DNA of 64,000 bases from Caryophanales bacterium (GCA_902362975.1 CABIYO010000003.1:1-64000), one strand, 5' to 3'; counted from the first letter of the stretch, positions 53,173 to 63,104 are shown. The notes: generated by a model not told the origin, from the sequence alone. Numbers and translations: made by a program.

Positions 53173-53724
53173 ATGACAGACCAAACGCAATCAACAGAAC
53201 AGAATCAATCAAGTAGCGGATTTTTGACGGGTGTCATTCTCGGAGGGATTGTCGGAGCAGCGGTTGCTCTCTTAACATCACCGAAAACCGGCCGCGAAGT
53301 CCGGACGTACCTTGACGAGAAGACATCGACATCGCGAGAACGTCTGACTGTCAAATCGAAAGAGATGCGTGAAAAAGCAGAACCGGTCGTCGGGGAATGG
53401 ATTAAAGTGGCGAGCGATAAGGCGGCACCTGTCCTCAATATCGTAAAAGATAAGGCACGAGAAGCTGCAGAATTAAAGCAACAGATTGATGAGGACGACC
53501 TTTCGATTGAAGAGGCGATGGAAAAGGCGGATCAACTTGTTGCGGAAGCGGAATCGGAAGTGAAAGAACAGATGGACCGTGCGGCTGAAGAAGAGGCAAA
53601 GCCATTGAACGCAACGGATTCAGAGTCTGACGATTCACTTGAAGCACCTATCAAAGAGTTGCTCGATGAGGAATCGAAAGAAGAACTAGAAAATTTAAAG
53701 AAAGACTTAAAAAAAGATAAGTAA
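53173..53724 (+). CDS. ytxH: YtxH-like stress protein
   Basis: This 183-residue protein has a Gly-rich membrane anchor (TGVILGGIVGAAVALLTSPK, about residues 19-38) and an SPKTGREVR motif, followed by a long acidic coiled-coil tail rich in Glu, Asp and Lys. This is a typical YtxH/GvpP-like protein, encoded directly after ytxG as in B. subtilis. It is likely a general stress membrane protein. The start at 53173 follows AGGGAGGA. A terminator follows. Confidence 0.9.
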   Translation: MTDQTQSTEQNQSSSGFLTGVILGGIVGAAVALLTSPKTGREVRTYLDEKTSTSRERLTVKSKEMREKAEPVVGEWIKVASDKAAPVLNIVKDKAREAAELKQQIDEDDLSIEEAMEKADQLVAEAESEVKEQMDRAAEEEAKPLNATDSESDDSLEAPIKELLDEESKEELENLKKDLKKDK

Positions 53725-53729
53725 TTCGT

Positions 53730-53757
53730 AAGGACCGAATGCATTCGGTCCTTTTTT
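53730..53757 (+). terminator. ytxH terminator
   Basis: AAGGACCGAATG pairs with CATTCGGTCCTT and is followed by T. Confidence 0.9.
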
Positions 53758-53857
53758 GGTGATTTTGTGACGTAGAAGGTTTCCTTATGACAAAGCGCAC
53801 AAAGTTCGATATAATTAGGAATCTGGAAAGAACGGCTTAAGAATGTGAGGGGAAACT

Positions 53858-54949
53858 ATGAGTCCACAAGATCAATTGAATCGATTACGTCGAGAAATGG
53901 ATGAATTGAACCATGAAATGCTCGACTTGCTTAGTCGGCGCGGTACACTTGCCGTCGAAATTGGAAAAATCAAACGTCTTCAAGGCGTCGAACGTTATGA
54001 TCCCGTCCGCGAGCGCGAGATGCTCGATTTTATCGCCGCTTCAAATCAAGGACCGTTTGAAACGTCACGTCTTCAACATATCTTTAAAGAAGTCTTTAAA
54101 GCGTCTGCTGAATTACAAGGGGAAGACCGTGATAAAACGCTTCTCGTTTCGCGGAAGCGTCAACCGGAAGACACGTTGGTCCACGTGAAGGACGTGACGA
54201 TCGGAAACGGGCGTCCACAATTGATTGCGGGACCGTGTGCCGTTGAATCGTTCGAACAAGTGAATGCGGTCGCAGAAAAACTTGCATTATCGGGAGTTAA
54301 AGTGATGCGAGGTGGTGCTTATAAACCGCGTACGTCTCCTTACGATTTCCAAGGATTAGGCTTTGAAGGATTGAAACTGTTGAAGACAGCGGCGGACCGA
54401 CACGACCTACGAGTCATCACGGAAATCATGACTCCCGGCGCAGTGGAATCGTCGTTACCATATGTCGATATCATTCAGGTCGGAGCTCGCAACATGCAGA
54501 ACTTCGATTTGTTAAAAGAAGTCGGGAAGACAGACAAACCGGTCTTGTTGAAGCGCGGATTATCCGCTACAATCGAAGAGTTCATTTATGCGGCAGAGTA
54601 CATTATGGCAAGTGGGAACAGCCAAGTCATCTTGTGCGAGCGGGGTATTCGAACGTATGAACGTGCAACACGCAATACGTTGGACATTACTGCTGTGTCG
54701 ATTTTGAAGCAAGAGACGCATCTACCTGTCATGGTAGACGTCACGCATTCGACGGGTCGTCGTGACTTGTTGTTGCCTGCTGCAAAAGCAGCCCTTGCCA
54801 TCGGAGCTGACGGTGTGATGGTAGAAGTGCACCCGAATCCGGCGATTGCCCTCTCGGACGCGCAACAACAATTGGACTTCGATCAATTCGATCAATTTGT
54901 GGAAGGACTCACCGTCCAGTTTTCCCAACTTGATTTGGTGAAAAAGTAA
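53858..54949 (+). CDS. aroA: Chorismate mutase-DAHP synthase fusion
   Basis: This 363-residue bifunctional protein has an AroQ-type chorismate mutase domain (residues 1-85, [20 protein letters not shown] and later VREREML), then a DAHP synthase domain (about residues 110-355). The latter shows [51 protein letters not shown] and EVHPNP with metal and substrate ligands. The mutase part lets prephenate or chorismate feed back on the first step of aromatic synthesis. The start follows GTGAGGGG. It precedes ccpA as in B. subtilis. Confidence 0.96.
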   Translation: MSPQDQLNRLRREMDELNHEMLDLLSRRGTLAVEIGKIKRLQGVERYDPVREREMLDFIAASNQGPFETSRLQHIFKEVFKASAELQGEDRDKTLLVSRKRQPEDTLVHVKDVTIGNGRPQLIAGPCAVESFEQVNAVAEKLALSGVKVMRGGAYKPRTSPYDFQGLGFEGLKLLKTAADRHDLRVITEIMTPGAVESSLPYVDIIQVGARNMQNFDLLKEVGKTDKPVLLKRGLSATIEEFIYAAEYIMASGNSQVILCERGIRTYERATRNTLDITAVSILKQETHLPVMVDVTHSTGRRDLLLPAAKAALAIGADGVMVEVHPNPAIALSDAQQQLDFDQFDQFVEGLTVQFSQLDLVKK

Positions 54950-54980
54950 GCTTTCCAAACGGAAACGTTTTATATCGCAT

Positions 54981-55023
54981 GAAGACAGGGTAAATGGATG
55001 ACAGATACCTGTCTTCCTTTTTT
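54981..55023 (+). terminator. aroA terminator
   Basis: GAAGACAGG pairs with CCTGTCTTC around an 18-base loop and is followed by CTTTTTT. Confidence 0.85.
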
Positions 55024-55076
55024 AAGACGATTTATGAAAACTTTTTGAAAATCAGGACTTGTAGGAGGAGTAGTTT

Positions 55077-56090
55077 ATGAATAGTAACAACGTAACGATT
55101 TACGATGTCGCACGAGAAGCCGGGGTGTCGATGGCTACCGTTTCTCGTGTCGTCAACGGAAACCAGAACGTCAAACCCACGACACGCAAGAAAGTGCAAG
55201 ACGCGATTGACCGTCTCGGCTATCGTCCGAACGCCGTCGCGCGTGGACTTGCGAGTAAAAAAACAACAACGGTTGGTGTCATCGTACCAGATATCTCGAA
55301 CATCTTCTTTGCTGATTTGGCACGAGGCATTGAAGACGTGGCGACGATGTACAAATACAACATCATCCTTGGTAATTCGGATTCGAGTCGTGACAAGGAA
55401 ATCCATTTACTCAATACACTTTTAGGCAAACAAGTGGACGGTATCATCTTCATGGGTGGACGTTTGCATGAAGACCTCGTCGAAGAGTTCAAAAAATCAC
55501 CGGTTCCAATCGTTCTCGCAGCGACGTTGAACCAAGGATATGATCTCCCTGCCGTCAACATTGATTATGAGCAGGCTGCATATGATGCGACACACATGTT
55601 GATCAACCATGGGCATGATCGCGTCGGATTCATTACTGGACCGCTCGAGCAACAGATCAATGGCGAGAAGAAATTTGCCGGTTACCGCCGTGCCCTTGAA
55701 GATGCAGGTCTTCCATTCCATGAGAACGATATGATTCTCGGTAATTATACGTATGCGTCTGGTCTCGAGGCGATGCAAAAGATGTTGCAACGTGACGATT
55801 GTCCGAAAGCCATCTTCGCAGGGACGGATGAGATGGCACTTGGGGTCATTCATGCGATCCAAGATGCAGGCTACTCTGTTCCAAACGATTTCGAAGTCGT
55901 CGGTCACGATAACACGCGTCTCGCGACGATGATTCGTCCGAAGTTGACGACGGTCGTTCAACCGATGTACGATATCGGAGCCGTTGCGATGCGTCTCTTG
56001 ACTAAGATTTTGAACGCAGAAGAAATCGAAGAAAAAAACATCGTACTTCCTCACCGAATCGAGCGTCGTGATTCGCTTCGCCAAGATTAA
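55077..56090 (+). CDS. ccpA: Catabolite control protein A
   Basis: This 337-residue LacI-type regulator has an N-terminal helix-turn-helix and hinge: [20 protein letters not shown] (residues 6-25), then [20 protein letters not shown] and [19 protein letters not shown]. The effector domain lacks a sugar-binding specificity and instead suits HPr-Ser-P. It controls catabolite repression and activation through cre sites, two of which are proposed in this window. The start follows TAGGAGGAG. No motPS genes follow, unlike in B. subtilis. Confidence 0.95.
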   Translation: MNSNNVTIYDVAREAGVSMATVSRVVNGNQNVKPTTRKKVQDAIDRLGYRPNAVARGLASKKTTTVGVIVPDISNIFFADLARGIEDVATMYKYNIILGNSDSSRDKEIHLLNTLLGKQVDGIIFMGGRLHEDLVEEFKKSPVPIVLAATLNQGYDLPAVNIDYEQAAYDATHMLINHGHDRVGFITGPLEQQINGEKKFAGYRRALEDAGLPFHENDMILGNYTYASGLEAMQKMLQRDDCPKAIFAGTDEMALGVIHAIQDAGYSVPNDFEVVGHDNTRLATMIRPKLTTVVQPMYDIGAVAMRLLTKILNAEEIEEKNIVLPHRIERRDSLRQD

Positions 56091-56094
56091 TCAA

Positions 56095-56145
56095 AAGCCT
56101 CCCCATCCGTCACATCATGTGAGGGAAAGGGGAGGCTTATTTTTA
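56095..56145 (+). terminator. ccpA terminator
   Basis: AAGCCTCCCC pairs with GGGGAGGCTT around a 24-base spacer and ends ATTTTT. Confidence 0.8.
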
Positions 56146-57312
56146 TAGGTAAATTGACTTTCGGTCATTTGAGATGAACGGCCAAAAGACTCGTTTCGTG
56201 ACTTCCCAATTCTTTTCTTCGATTTGTTGACGGCGCGGGATATGATCAAACGCATAAAGCGAGTCGTCCCAGCGAGTGGGTAACGGTTGACCAGCGACAC
56301 CAGACCATTGCTCAATCCACTCGCGCGGAATATCTCCAGAATAGGGTGCTTCTCTCGTCAATCCAGCCCACACTTGAGCCCATGCGCGTGGCACGGCACG
56401 ATACCAGTCATACCCGCCGCCACCAAGGGCGACGAGACGGCCGTCTGTATATTCATCGGCCAGGCGTGAGGCAATCTGTGGGATTTGTTCGAACGTCCGT
56501 ATCGTTGATGCCAGATGGGTGAGTGGATCAAAGACATGGGCATCCGCACCATTCTGAGTCAGGATGATATCAGGCTTGAACCATTCGCACGCTTCACGTA
56601 AGACGGTCTCATAGCACGTCAATAAAGAGTCATCTTGGGTGAACGCATCGACCGGTACGTTCCAACTGTAGCCGTATCCTTTCCCATTGCCTCGTTCTGT
56701 CACCATTCCGGTACCCGGGAAGAGATAACGTCCCGTCTCATGAATCGACAGTGTCATCACATCATCATCGTCATAGAAGAGCCATTGGACGCCATCCCCA
56801 TGATGCGCATCCGTATCGACATAGAGGACGCGTGACCCGTATTGTTTTCGCACATGTGCGATGGCGACAGCCGCATCGTTATAGACGCAAAACCCTGATG
56901 CTTTGCGCCGCATACCATGGTGTAAACCGCCCCCGACATGGAAGGCGCGCTCTGCTTTGCCGCTTGCGACGAGGTCGAGCGCATGAATCGTCCCACCGAC
57001 AAGTCTTGCGGCCCCCTCATGTATCGTCGGAAAGATAGGGGTGTCTTCCGTACCGAGACCAAACTTATTCGCTTTGAGCGTAGAAAGTTCTCCTGCAGCC
57101 GCAGCTTGGACGGCTTCGATGTAATCGAGATCGTGAACGAGCGCTAACGCTTCAACCGAAGCGAGTGGAGGGGACACACATTCCGATTTGGACAGTTTTC
57201 CGGCTGCGATTAATAGCGATGTCGTCAATTCCAATCGTAACGGATTGAACGGATGATCCTCATGGAAGCGATAAGACGTCTCGTCTTCGCCAAATATGTA
57301 AATCGGTCTCAT
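56143..57312 (-). CDS. acuC: AcuC, class I/II lysine deacetylase
   Basis: This 389-residue zinc deacetylase of the histone-deacetylase fold deacetylates acetyl-CoA synthetase and restores its activity. It has GGGLHHGMRRKASGFCVYND (tandem active His), YVDTDAHHGDGVQ (Asp-x-His metal ligands), NGADAHVFDPL (Asp ligand) and LGGGGYDW. It lies last in acuA-acuB-acuC on the minus strand and overlaps acuB by four bases. The start at 57312 follows acuB's own end. Confidence 0.95.
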   Translation of the reverse strand: MRPIYIFGEDETSYRFHEDHPFNPLRLELTTSLLIAAGKLSKSECVSPPLASVEALALVHDLDYIEAVQAAAAGELSTLKANKFGLGTEDTPIFPTIHEGAARLVGGTIHALDLVASGKAERAFHVGGGLHHGMRRKASGFCVYNDAAVAIAHVRKQYGSRVLYVDTDAHHGDGVQWLFYDDDDVMTLSIHETGRYLFPGTGMVTERGNGKGYGYSWNVPVDAFTQDDSLLTCYETVLREACEWFKPDIILTQNGADAHVFDPLTHLASTIRTFEQIPQIASRLADEYTDGRLVALGGGGYDWYRAVPRAWAQVWAGLTREAPYSGDIPREWIEQWSGVAGQPLPTRWDDSLYAFDHIPRRQQIEEKNWEVTKRVFWPFISNDRKSIYL

Positions 57313-57941
57313 TGCGACATCTCCGGACCGAGGACATCATAGCCTTCACGTTTCAACCGTTCGATGATTCGAAGCGGGTTCATCGTCTGGACGCGGAAGG
57401 AGATGATACGTTTATATGGATCGCTCGTCGGATGAACGAAGACGTTGATGATATTAATGTTTGTTTTGGCGAGGAGTCGGGTCACTTTTTCGAGTGTACC
57501 GGTCGTATTTTCGACGAGGATCTCGATTTGCGAACTCGGTTCGAGGGCGCCGGTCAATTGGACGAAGTAACGTAATAAATCGGTCTCTGTCAATACACCG
57601 ACGAGTTTCCCTTGTTCGACGATCGGGAGACAAGTTAGCCGGTTTTCGTAAAACAAGGCAGCGGCATCTTCAAAGAAGTCGAAAGGATGCGCTGTCGGTA
57701 CCTCGGATCGCATGATACTCGATATAGGGTTTTGAAAGTCTGCGTTTTCACTTTCGGGATGAAAGACACTCGTCGCCCCACTCATCTCGAATTGTCCGAC
57801 GATCCCAACGACTTGTCGGGCAGGATTCGTCACAATCAAATGTCGGACACGATGCTCGCGCATCAGTTTAGCGGCATGAGCAATCGTATTGGTCGGTTGA
57901 ATCGTCACCACATGTCGATTCATCATCTGTTCGATTAGCAT
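57309..57941 (-). CDS. acuB: AcuB, CBS-ACT regulatory protein
   Basis: This 210-residue protein has two CBS domains (about residues 1-60, RHVVTIQPTNTIAHAAKLMR; and 72-130, RSEVPTAHPFDFFEDAAALF) and a C-terminal ACT domain (about residues 140-205, IEILVENTTGTLEKVTRLLA). It may sense adenine nucleotides and amino acids. Its exact function in acetoin/acetate metabolism is not settled. The start follows GGAGGG. It sits between acuA and acuC. Confidence 0.93.
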   Translation of the reverse strand: MLIEQMMNRHVVTIQPTNTIAHAAKLMREHRVRHLIVTNPARQVVGIVGQFEMSGATSVFHPESENADFQNPISSIMRSEVPTAHPFDFFEDAAALFYENRLTCLPIVEQGKLVGVLTETDLLRYFVQLTGALEPSSQIEILVENTTGTLEKVTRLLAKTNINIINVFVHPTSDPYKRIISFRVQTMNPLRIIERLKREGYDVLGPEMSQ

Positions 57942-57955
57942 AAAATCCCTCCTTA

Positions 57956-58585
57956 TTAGTCGTACATAAATCGTCGGCGAAGCCGAAGCGAGTCAAAATG
58001 ATCAATCGTCTCTCGGCGTACATTTTTTCCGATACGCGCCATCAAACAGTTGGCGGGATGTGAGGCGATTTCAGGATCGTCCGTCGGGAAGAAAACGAGT
58101 CCGCCATGATTCATCATCTTTTCCATAACTTTTCGATAATCCCAAATGGAGAGTCCACTGCCTTTCAAATCCCAGTGCCAATAGTACTCCGTCGTTAAAA
58201 TTAAAAAATCATCCATGTGAGGGTCCATCATCGATACTTCGAGTAATTGTTTCCCAATTCGCTGACCACGGAAGCGCGGACTCACCTCGATTGCCCCGAG
58301 TTCAAGGATGTATGGGTCGTTCCCTTCACTCCAACGTTCATACGGGTCAGGATAGAGGAATGTCACGTATCCAATCACGAGGTCGTCTTGCCTGGCGACG
58401 ATGATTCTTCCTTCTTTCAACCTAGCAATGTCGACGAGTGCTTCGTGCTGATCTTCCGGTTCACGAAATGCCGTCAATCCTTCATCAAGACGATATGTCC
58501 GTAACACATCAGGTGCCACCGGACCATCAATCGTGACTTCCCCCAGTGAGGTCTGCCACACTTTTGAATGATATTGTTTTTCCAT
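57956..58585 (-). CDS. acuA: AcuA, GNAT acetylase of acetyl-CoA synthetase
   Basis: This 209-residue GNAT protein acetylates the active-site lysine of AcsA and inactivates it. The acetyl-CoA loop is IEVSPRFRGQRIGKQLLEV (R-G-x-x-I-G-K), and the following EYYWHWDLKGSGLSIWDYRK and WHWDL-type segment match AcuA. The start at 58585 follows AAAGGTGG. It is divergent from acsA, so the enzyme and its regulator share a control region. A cre-like site lies just upstream. Confidence 0.95.
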   Translation of the reverse strand: MEKQYHSKVWQTSLGEVTIDGPVAPDVLRTYRLDEGLTAFREPEDQHEALVDIARLKEGRIIVARQDDLVIGYVTFLYPDPYERWSEGNDPYILELGAIEVSPRFRGQRIGKQLLEVSMMDPHMDDFLILTTEYYWHWDLKGSGLSIWDYRKVMEKMMNHGGLVFFPTDDPEIASHPANCLMARIGKNVRRETIDHFDSLRLRRRFMYD

Positions 58586-58611
58586 AGGGTCACCACCTTT
58601 TCCAACTCTTA

Positions 58612-58625
58612 TTATAGCGCTTTCA
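58612..58625. promoter_or_regulatory. cre-like CcpA site between acuA and acsA
   Basis: TTATAGCGCTTTCA agrees with TGWAANCGNTNWCA at 12 of 14 positions, with the TAGCGCTTTCA core. It lies about 27 bases before acuA and 110 before acsA. Confidence 0.55.
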
Positions 58626-58666
58626 TTTGATTCGTTTCATCCGCTTTTGATGGAACTGGAAATTCA

Positions 58667-58695
58667 TTGATTTGTCATAATTTTAACACTATACT
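58667..58695 (+). promoter_or_regulatory. acsA promoter
   Basis: TTGATT (58667-58672) and TATACT (58690-58695) are 17 bases apart, about 40 bases before the start codon. Confidence 0.65.
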
Positions 58696-58734
58696 GAAAG
58701 TGGTTATACCAATCTTTACAGGGGAGGCGAATCT

Positions 58735-60447
58735 TTGTCGATGGAAAAATTGAAAGCGTTAACAGGGGAGCATCAATTAGCGTCGTATGAAGAGGCTTGT
58801 CAGTCGTTTGAATGGACACAAGCAGAAGCATTGTTTTCATGGAATTTGACGGGGAAAGTCAATCTGGCATATGAAGCGATCGATCGCCATGCGGAAAGTG
58901 AATTGGCGACAAAAGTGGCGCTGCTTTATTTCGATGGGGATCGAGAAGAGCGGTACACGTATGCGGATATGAAGAAAGAAAGTAATCGTTCTGGTAATGT
59001 TCTGAAGTCGATTGGTGTGGAGAAAGGCGACCGCGTCTTTATCTTTATGCCACGTCAGCCGGAACTTTATTTTATTTTGCTCGGTGCCATCAAACGAGGG
59101 GCGATTGTCGGTCCACTCTTTGAGGCGTTCATGGAACAGGCGGTCCACGACCGTCTGCTCGATTCGGAAGCGAAAGTGATCGTGACGACGAAAGAGCTGT
59201 TGCCGCGCATCCCGGTCGATCAGTTGCCTCATTTGGAGACAATTCTACTCGTTGGGGACGATGTAGAGGAATCGGACAAGGTGCTCGATTATCGTAAACT
59301 GGCGAACGATGCGACGACAGATCTCGAATTGACGTGGGTCGACCGTGAAGACGGTCTGATTTTACACTATACATCGGGCTCAACAGGAAAACCAAAAGGG
59401 GTTCTCCACGTCCATAATGCGATGATTCAACATATGATGACCGGCAAATGGGTACTCGACCTTCAACCGGATGATATTTACTGGTGCACGGCTGACCCGG
59501 GATGGGTGACGGGGACGAGCTACGGTATTTTTGCACCGTTCTTAAACGGTGCGACGAACGTCATCGTGGGGGGACGCTTCAATCCCGAATTTTGGTATTC
59601 AGTCATTGAACGATTCGGTGTGACGGTTTGGTATAGTGCTCCGACGGCGTTCCGCATGCTCATGGGCGCGGGGGACGAAGCGTTTGAGAAGTATGATTTG
59701 TCTTCACTTCGTCATATTTTATCCGTCGGTGAACCGTTGAACCCTGAAGTCATTCGCTGGGGCCACGAGGCGTTTGACCTCCGGATCCACGACACGTGGT
59801 GGATGACAGAGACAGGCGCCATGATGATTTGTAACTATCCGACGATGGACATCAAACCTGGATCGATGGGGAAACCGATCCCAGGTTGCGAGGCAGCCAT
59901 CTTGGACGACCGGGGGCAGCCGCTACCGCCGCACCGGATGGGGAACTTGGCACTCAAGACGCCATGGCCGTCGATGATGCGGAAAATCTGGAAGAACGAT
60001 GCGAAGTACGAGAGTTACTTTTGGGGAGATTGGTATGTATCGGGCGACTCGGCTTACATGGATGAAGACGGCTATTTCTGGTTCCAAGGTCGGGTCGACG
60101 ACGTCATCATGACAGCAGGAGAGCGTGTCGGACCGTTTGAAGTCGAAAGTCGCCTTGTAGAGCACCCGGCGGTCGCTGAAGCGGGTGTCATCGGCAAACC
60201 GGACCCGGTTCGAGGAGAAATCATCAAAGCGTTCATTGCGCTACGTAAAGGTTATGAACCGTCTGATGAGTTAAAACAAGAAATCCAGCAGTTCGTCAAA
60301 GAAGGATTGGCTGCGCATGCGGCACCACGTGAAATCGAATTCAAAGACAAGTTACCGAAAACGCGAAGCGGGAAAATCATGCGTCGTGTCTTGAAGGCTT
60401 GGGAATTGAATCTCGAAACAGGTGATCTCTCGACGATGGAAGATTAA
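58735..60447 (+). CDS. acsA: Acetyl-CoA synthetase
   Basis: This 570-residue AMP-forming ligase converts acetate, ATP and CoA to acetyl-CoA. It has the P-loop-like HYTSGSTGKPKGVLHVH, WCTADPGWVTGTSYG, WWMTETG (A5) and SGDSAYMDEDGYFWF, and ends with LPKTRSGKIMRR. The last motif contains the lysine that AcuA would acetylate. The TTG at 58735 has the better spacing from GGGGAGG; an ATG lies six bases inside. It is divergent from acuA. A bidirectional terminator separates it from the penicillin-binding protein. Confidence 0.98.
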   Translation: MSMEKLKALTGEHQLASYEEACQSFEWTQAEALFSWNLTGKVNLAYEAIDRHAESELATKVALLYFDGDREERYTYADMKKESNRSGNVLKSIGVEKGDRVFIFMPRQPELYFILLGAIKRGAIVGPLFEAFMEQAVHDRLLDSEAKVIVTTKELLPRIPVDQLPHLETILLVGDDVEESDKVLDYRKLANDATTDLELTWVDREDGLILHYTSGSTGKPKGVLHVHNAMIQHMMTGKWVLDLQPDDIYWCTADPGWVTGTSYGIFAPFLNGATNVIVGGRFNPEFWYSVIERFGVTVWYSAPTAFRMLMGAGDEAFEKYDLSSLRHILSVGEPLNPEVIRWGHEAFDLRIHDTWWMTETGAMMICNYPTMDIKPGSMGKPIPGCEAAILDDRGQPLPPHRMGNLALKTPWPSMMRKIWKNDAKYESYFWGDWYVSGDSAYMDEDGYFWFQGRVDDVIMTAGERVGPFEVESRLVEHPAVAEAGVIGKPDPVRGEIIKAFIALRKGYEPSDELKQEIQQFVKEGLAAHAAPREIEFKDKLPKTRSGKIMRRVLKAWELNLETGDLSTMED

Positions 60448-60450
60448 GAT

Positions 60451-60490
60451 AAACAAAGGGTCGACACATCGTGTGTCGACCCTTTGTTTA
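60451..60490. terminator. Bidirectional terminator between acsA and the PBP gene
   Basis: AAACAAAGGGTCGACACA pairs with TGTGTCGACCCTTTGTTT around TCG, with A on the left and T on the right. The PBP stop codon lies at its right edge. Confidence 0.9.
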
Positions 60491-62938
60491 TTCACCGTTA
60501 GCATCAGCATCTTCTTCAGCCTGTTGTTCGGCTTCTTGTTTAGCTTCTTCAGCATCTTCTTCAGCTTTCTTCTTCGCTTCTTCCTCAGCTTTCTTCTTCG
60601 CTTCTTCCTCAGCTTTTTTCTTTGCTTCGGCGTCTGCTTTTTGTTTTGCTTCTTCTTCGGCTTTCTTCTTAGCTGCAGCATCGGCAGCAGCTTCTTGTTT
60701 CTTCTCTTCATATTCTTTCTTTGCTGCTTCGGCCTCTTTCTTCTTCTCTTCTACTTTCTTCTTCTCAGAGAATGAACCAGAGTCCTGGAAGTCTCTCGAA
60801 GTGACGCTCGAAGGTTGTGAGAAGCGGGCGCTGACACCTAGAGCTTCTGGGTCATCCGCATAGACACGGTTCATCGTTTGCGACCAGATGCGCTGTGTTC
60901 GTTGATAGTAACGACCATAATCCCAGCCATCTAGCATGGAAAGTCGTTGTGAATCATAACCGGACCAGACAGCGAGTGTGACGTTCGGATTCGACCCGAC
61001 CAAGTACGAATCGCGTTGTTCGTTCGTTGTACCGGTTTTACCCATCCAATCGCCAGGGACGCTGAGCAATGACTGTGCATATGTCGCAGTACCTGATGTG
61101 TAGACGTCACGGAGCATATCCACTACGAGATAAGAGGTGCGTTCTGTGAAAATACGCGTTTTCTTCGGTTTCGCTTCGTAAATGACTTCACCTTGATATT
61201 CGATTTCTTGGATGAAGTACGGTTCCACGTGTTCACCATAGTTCGCTAACATCGCATAAGAGGCAGCCAAGTCGATTGGTTTGACTTCCCCGGTACCAAG
61301 TGCCATCGCTGAGGCGTAACGGTTTCCTTCAGATACGGGGATTCCCATATCGACTAATTTCTGCGTATCGGCAGGTTTTTGGTTGCGTTCTTCATAAATC
61401 TTAACGGCCGGAACGTTCAAGGAAAGCTTGAGCGCGTCGCGCACTGTGACAGCGCCACGATATGTTTTCCCTTCGTTTTGAACCTGTTTCTTCGGTTGTC
61501 CCGGACCCGTGAACTTATAGAAATACTCTTCGTCGATGATTTGAGTGGCGGGCGTAATCATGCCAGCTTCAATCGCATTTGAATAGACAAGAATCGGTTT
61601 TGCAGTCGACCCGATTTGACGTTCTGCCCAGAAGGCGCGGTTCAAATCGTCGGTCTTACCATTGACATAGCGGCCCCCGACGAATCCGAGTACTTTCCCA
61701 GTCTTATTCTCAATCATGACAGAAGACATTTGTTCAGGAAGTGTTCGGTTCTCATCTTCAATCGTTTGATTCGGTCCGAAGTTCCCAGCATTTTTAGCCG
61801 GTTGTTGCATCGCTTCGTGAATTTCTTTATCCAATGTCAAACGGATGTTGAACCCACCTTGACGCAACATGTTATGTGCACGCTTCGCATAAGTCGAACG
61901 GATAGAGTTCTGTTCCTCAGAGCTCAATTCATTGATTTCAATCCCATCTTGCTGCAATAGATAATCCGTCACGATTTGGCGTGCTTGCAGTTCTGCTTCA
62001 TCTACCACGTACGGGTATTTATCGCGAGGCTTCGTCTGAGTCTGCATGAAGTCTTGCGTGATGTCGTAGTTATAGGCGGCATCGTATTCTTCTTTCGTGA
62101 TCTTTCCAGCAACGTACATGCGGTTCAATACCGTCTTCATACGGTTGACCGCACCCGATACATCCTCTTTGATGACGCCACCTTGATAATATGGTGTGTA
62201 GAAGAACGGGTTTTTCGGGATACCAGCGAGGAAAGCAGCTTGTGGAAGTGTCAATTGTTCTGCCGAAGTATTGAACACACCGCGAGCGGCGGCCTCAATC
62301 CCTGAAATGTTACGTCCCATCGAGTTACGTCCGAACGAGACGACGTTCAGATAAGCGTTTAAAATTTCATCTTTGTCCATCGTCTTCTCTAGACGAAGGG
62401 CAAGTAAAATTTCTTTTGCTTTCCGTTCGAATGATACTTCGTTCGTCAACATTTGGTTTTTAATCAATTGTTGCGTCAATGTTGAACCACCAGTGCGATC
62501 TTCAGACCCTGTCGCTTCTTGTAAAATAGCGCGCAACGTCGCTTTCGGGACGACGCCATCGTGCTCGTAGAATTCGACATCTTCCGTCGCGAGGAGTGCA
62601 TCGACGACATACGGAGAAACTTTCTCTACCGGAATCGGGATTCGAACCTCATCGGTCGTATAGTTCCCGATGCGCTCCCCACTTCCAAAGTAAATATTGG
62701 ATGTCGATGCATACGTATTGATTTGCGCAGTCATCGTCTTGTAAGCCGGGGTCGGCATATCTTTGACGAGTGATGCGAAATAACCGACACCAATTCCAGC
62801 ACCTAAAAACCCGATGAGTACAACAGAAATGATGGTCAGGAGTAGGACGTTCCACGATACATCATATATAACATTGGCATAACGACGTACTTTCATTGAC
62901 GTCGGATTATTCCATAAGTCTCGAATCTTCTGCAGCAT
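60488..62938 (-). CDS. Class A penicillin-binding protein (PBP1A family)
   Basis: This 816-residue bifunctional peptidoglycan synthase has an N-terminal anchor (VLLLTIISVVLIGFLG), a glycosyltransferase 51 domain (LLATEDVEFYEHDGVV, TGGSTLTQQLIKN, KAKEILLALRLE) and a transpeptidase domain with active Ser in GSTAKPILVYSN, the SLN motif in KLSLNVP, and GKTGTTNEQ. From about residue 725 to the end it becomes a Lys/Ala/Glu-rich low-complexity helix built from near-repeats of KKKAEEEA. The start at 62938 follows AAGGAGG. It is placed between acsA and tyrS. Confidence 0.92.
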   Translation of the reverse strand: MLQKIRDLWNNPTSMKVRRYANVIYDVSWNVLLLTIISVVLIGFLGAGIGVGYFASLVKDMPTPAYKTMTAQINTYASTSNIYFGSGERIGNYTTDEVRIPIPVEKVSPYVVDALLATEDVEFYEHDGVVPKATLRAILQEATGSEDRTGGSTLTQQLIKNQMLTNEVSFERKAKEILLALRLEKTMDKDEILNAYLNVVSFGRNSMGRNISGIEAAARGVFNTSAEQLTLPQAAFLAGIPKNPFFYTPYYQGGVIKEDVSGAVNRMKTVLNRMYVAGKITKEEYDAAYNYDITQDFMQTQTKPRDKYPYVVDEAELQARQIVTDYLLQQDGIEINELSSEEQNSIRSTYAKRAHNMLRQGGFNIRLTLDKEIHEAMQQPAKNAGNFGPNQTIEDENRTLPEQMSSVMIENKTGKVLGFVGGRYVNGKTDDLNRAFWAERQIGSTAKPILVYSNAIEAGMITPATQIIDEEYFYKFTGPGQPKKQVQNEGKTYRGAVTVRDALKLSLNVPAVKIYEERNQKPADTQKLVDMGIPVSEGNRYASAMALGTGEVKPIDLAASYAMLANYGEHVEPYFIQEIEYQGEVIYEAKPKKTRIFTERTSYLVVDMLRDVYTSGTATYAQSLLSVPGDWMGKTGTTNEQRDSYLVGSNPNVTLAVWSGYDSQRLSMLDGWDYGRYYQRTQRIWSQTMNRVYADDPEALGVSARFSQPSSVTSRDFQDSGSFSEKKKVEEKKKEAEAAKKEYEEKKQEAAADAAAKKKAEEEAKQKADAEAKKKAEEEAKKKAEEEAKKKAEEDAEEAKQEAEQQAEEDADANGE
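60561..60632 (-). repeat. 24-base tandem repeat in the PBP C-terminal coding region
   Basis: Two identical 24-base units at 60561-60584 and 60585-60608 and a third divergent one at 60609-60632 encode KAEEEAKK-type repeats. Such in-frame tandem repeats can expand or contract by slippage. Confidence 0.75.
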
Positions 62939-63056
62939 GACAGCCTCCTTAAATATTGTGTAAAACTATTTTAGGCAGTAATATATTCGATTATAGCACA
63001 ATTCAATCTACACCTTACCGTGAAACCGAAGTCCCGTGCAAGTTTCATTGTAAGAG

Positions 63057-63084
63057 TTGACAAGTTCAAAACGATGCTTATAAA
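63057..63084 (+). promoter_or_regulatory. tyrS promoter
   Basis: TTGACA (63057-63062) and TATAAA (63079-63084) are 16 bases apart and precede the T-box leader. Confidence 0.75.
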
Positions 63085-63104
63085 ATGAATAGTATAGTCA
63101 ACAA

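Noticed and set aside
54957..54975. cre site after aroA, upstream of ccpA
   Set aside because: GGAAACGTTTTATA keeps only the AAACGTT core; the flanks do not fit well enough to call.
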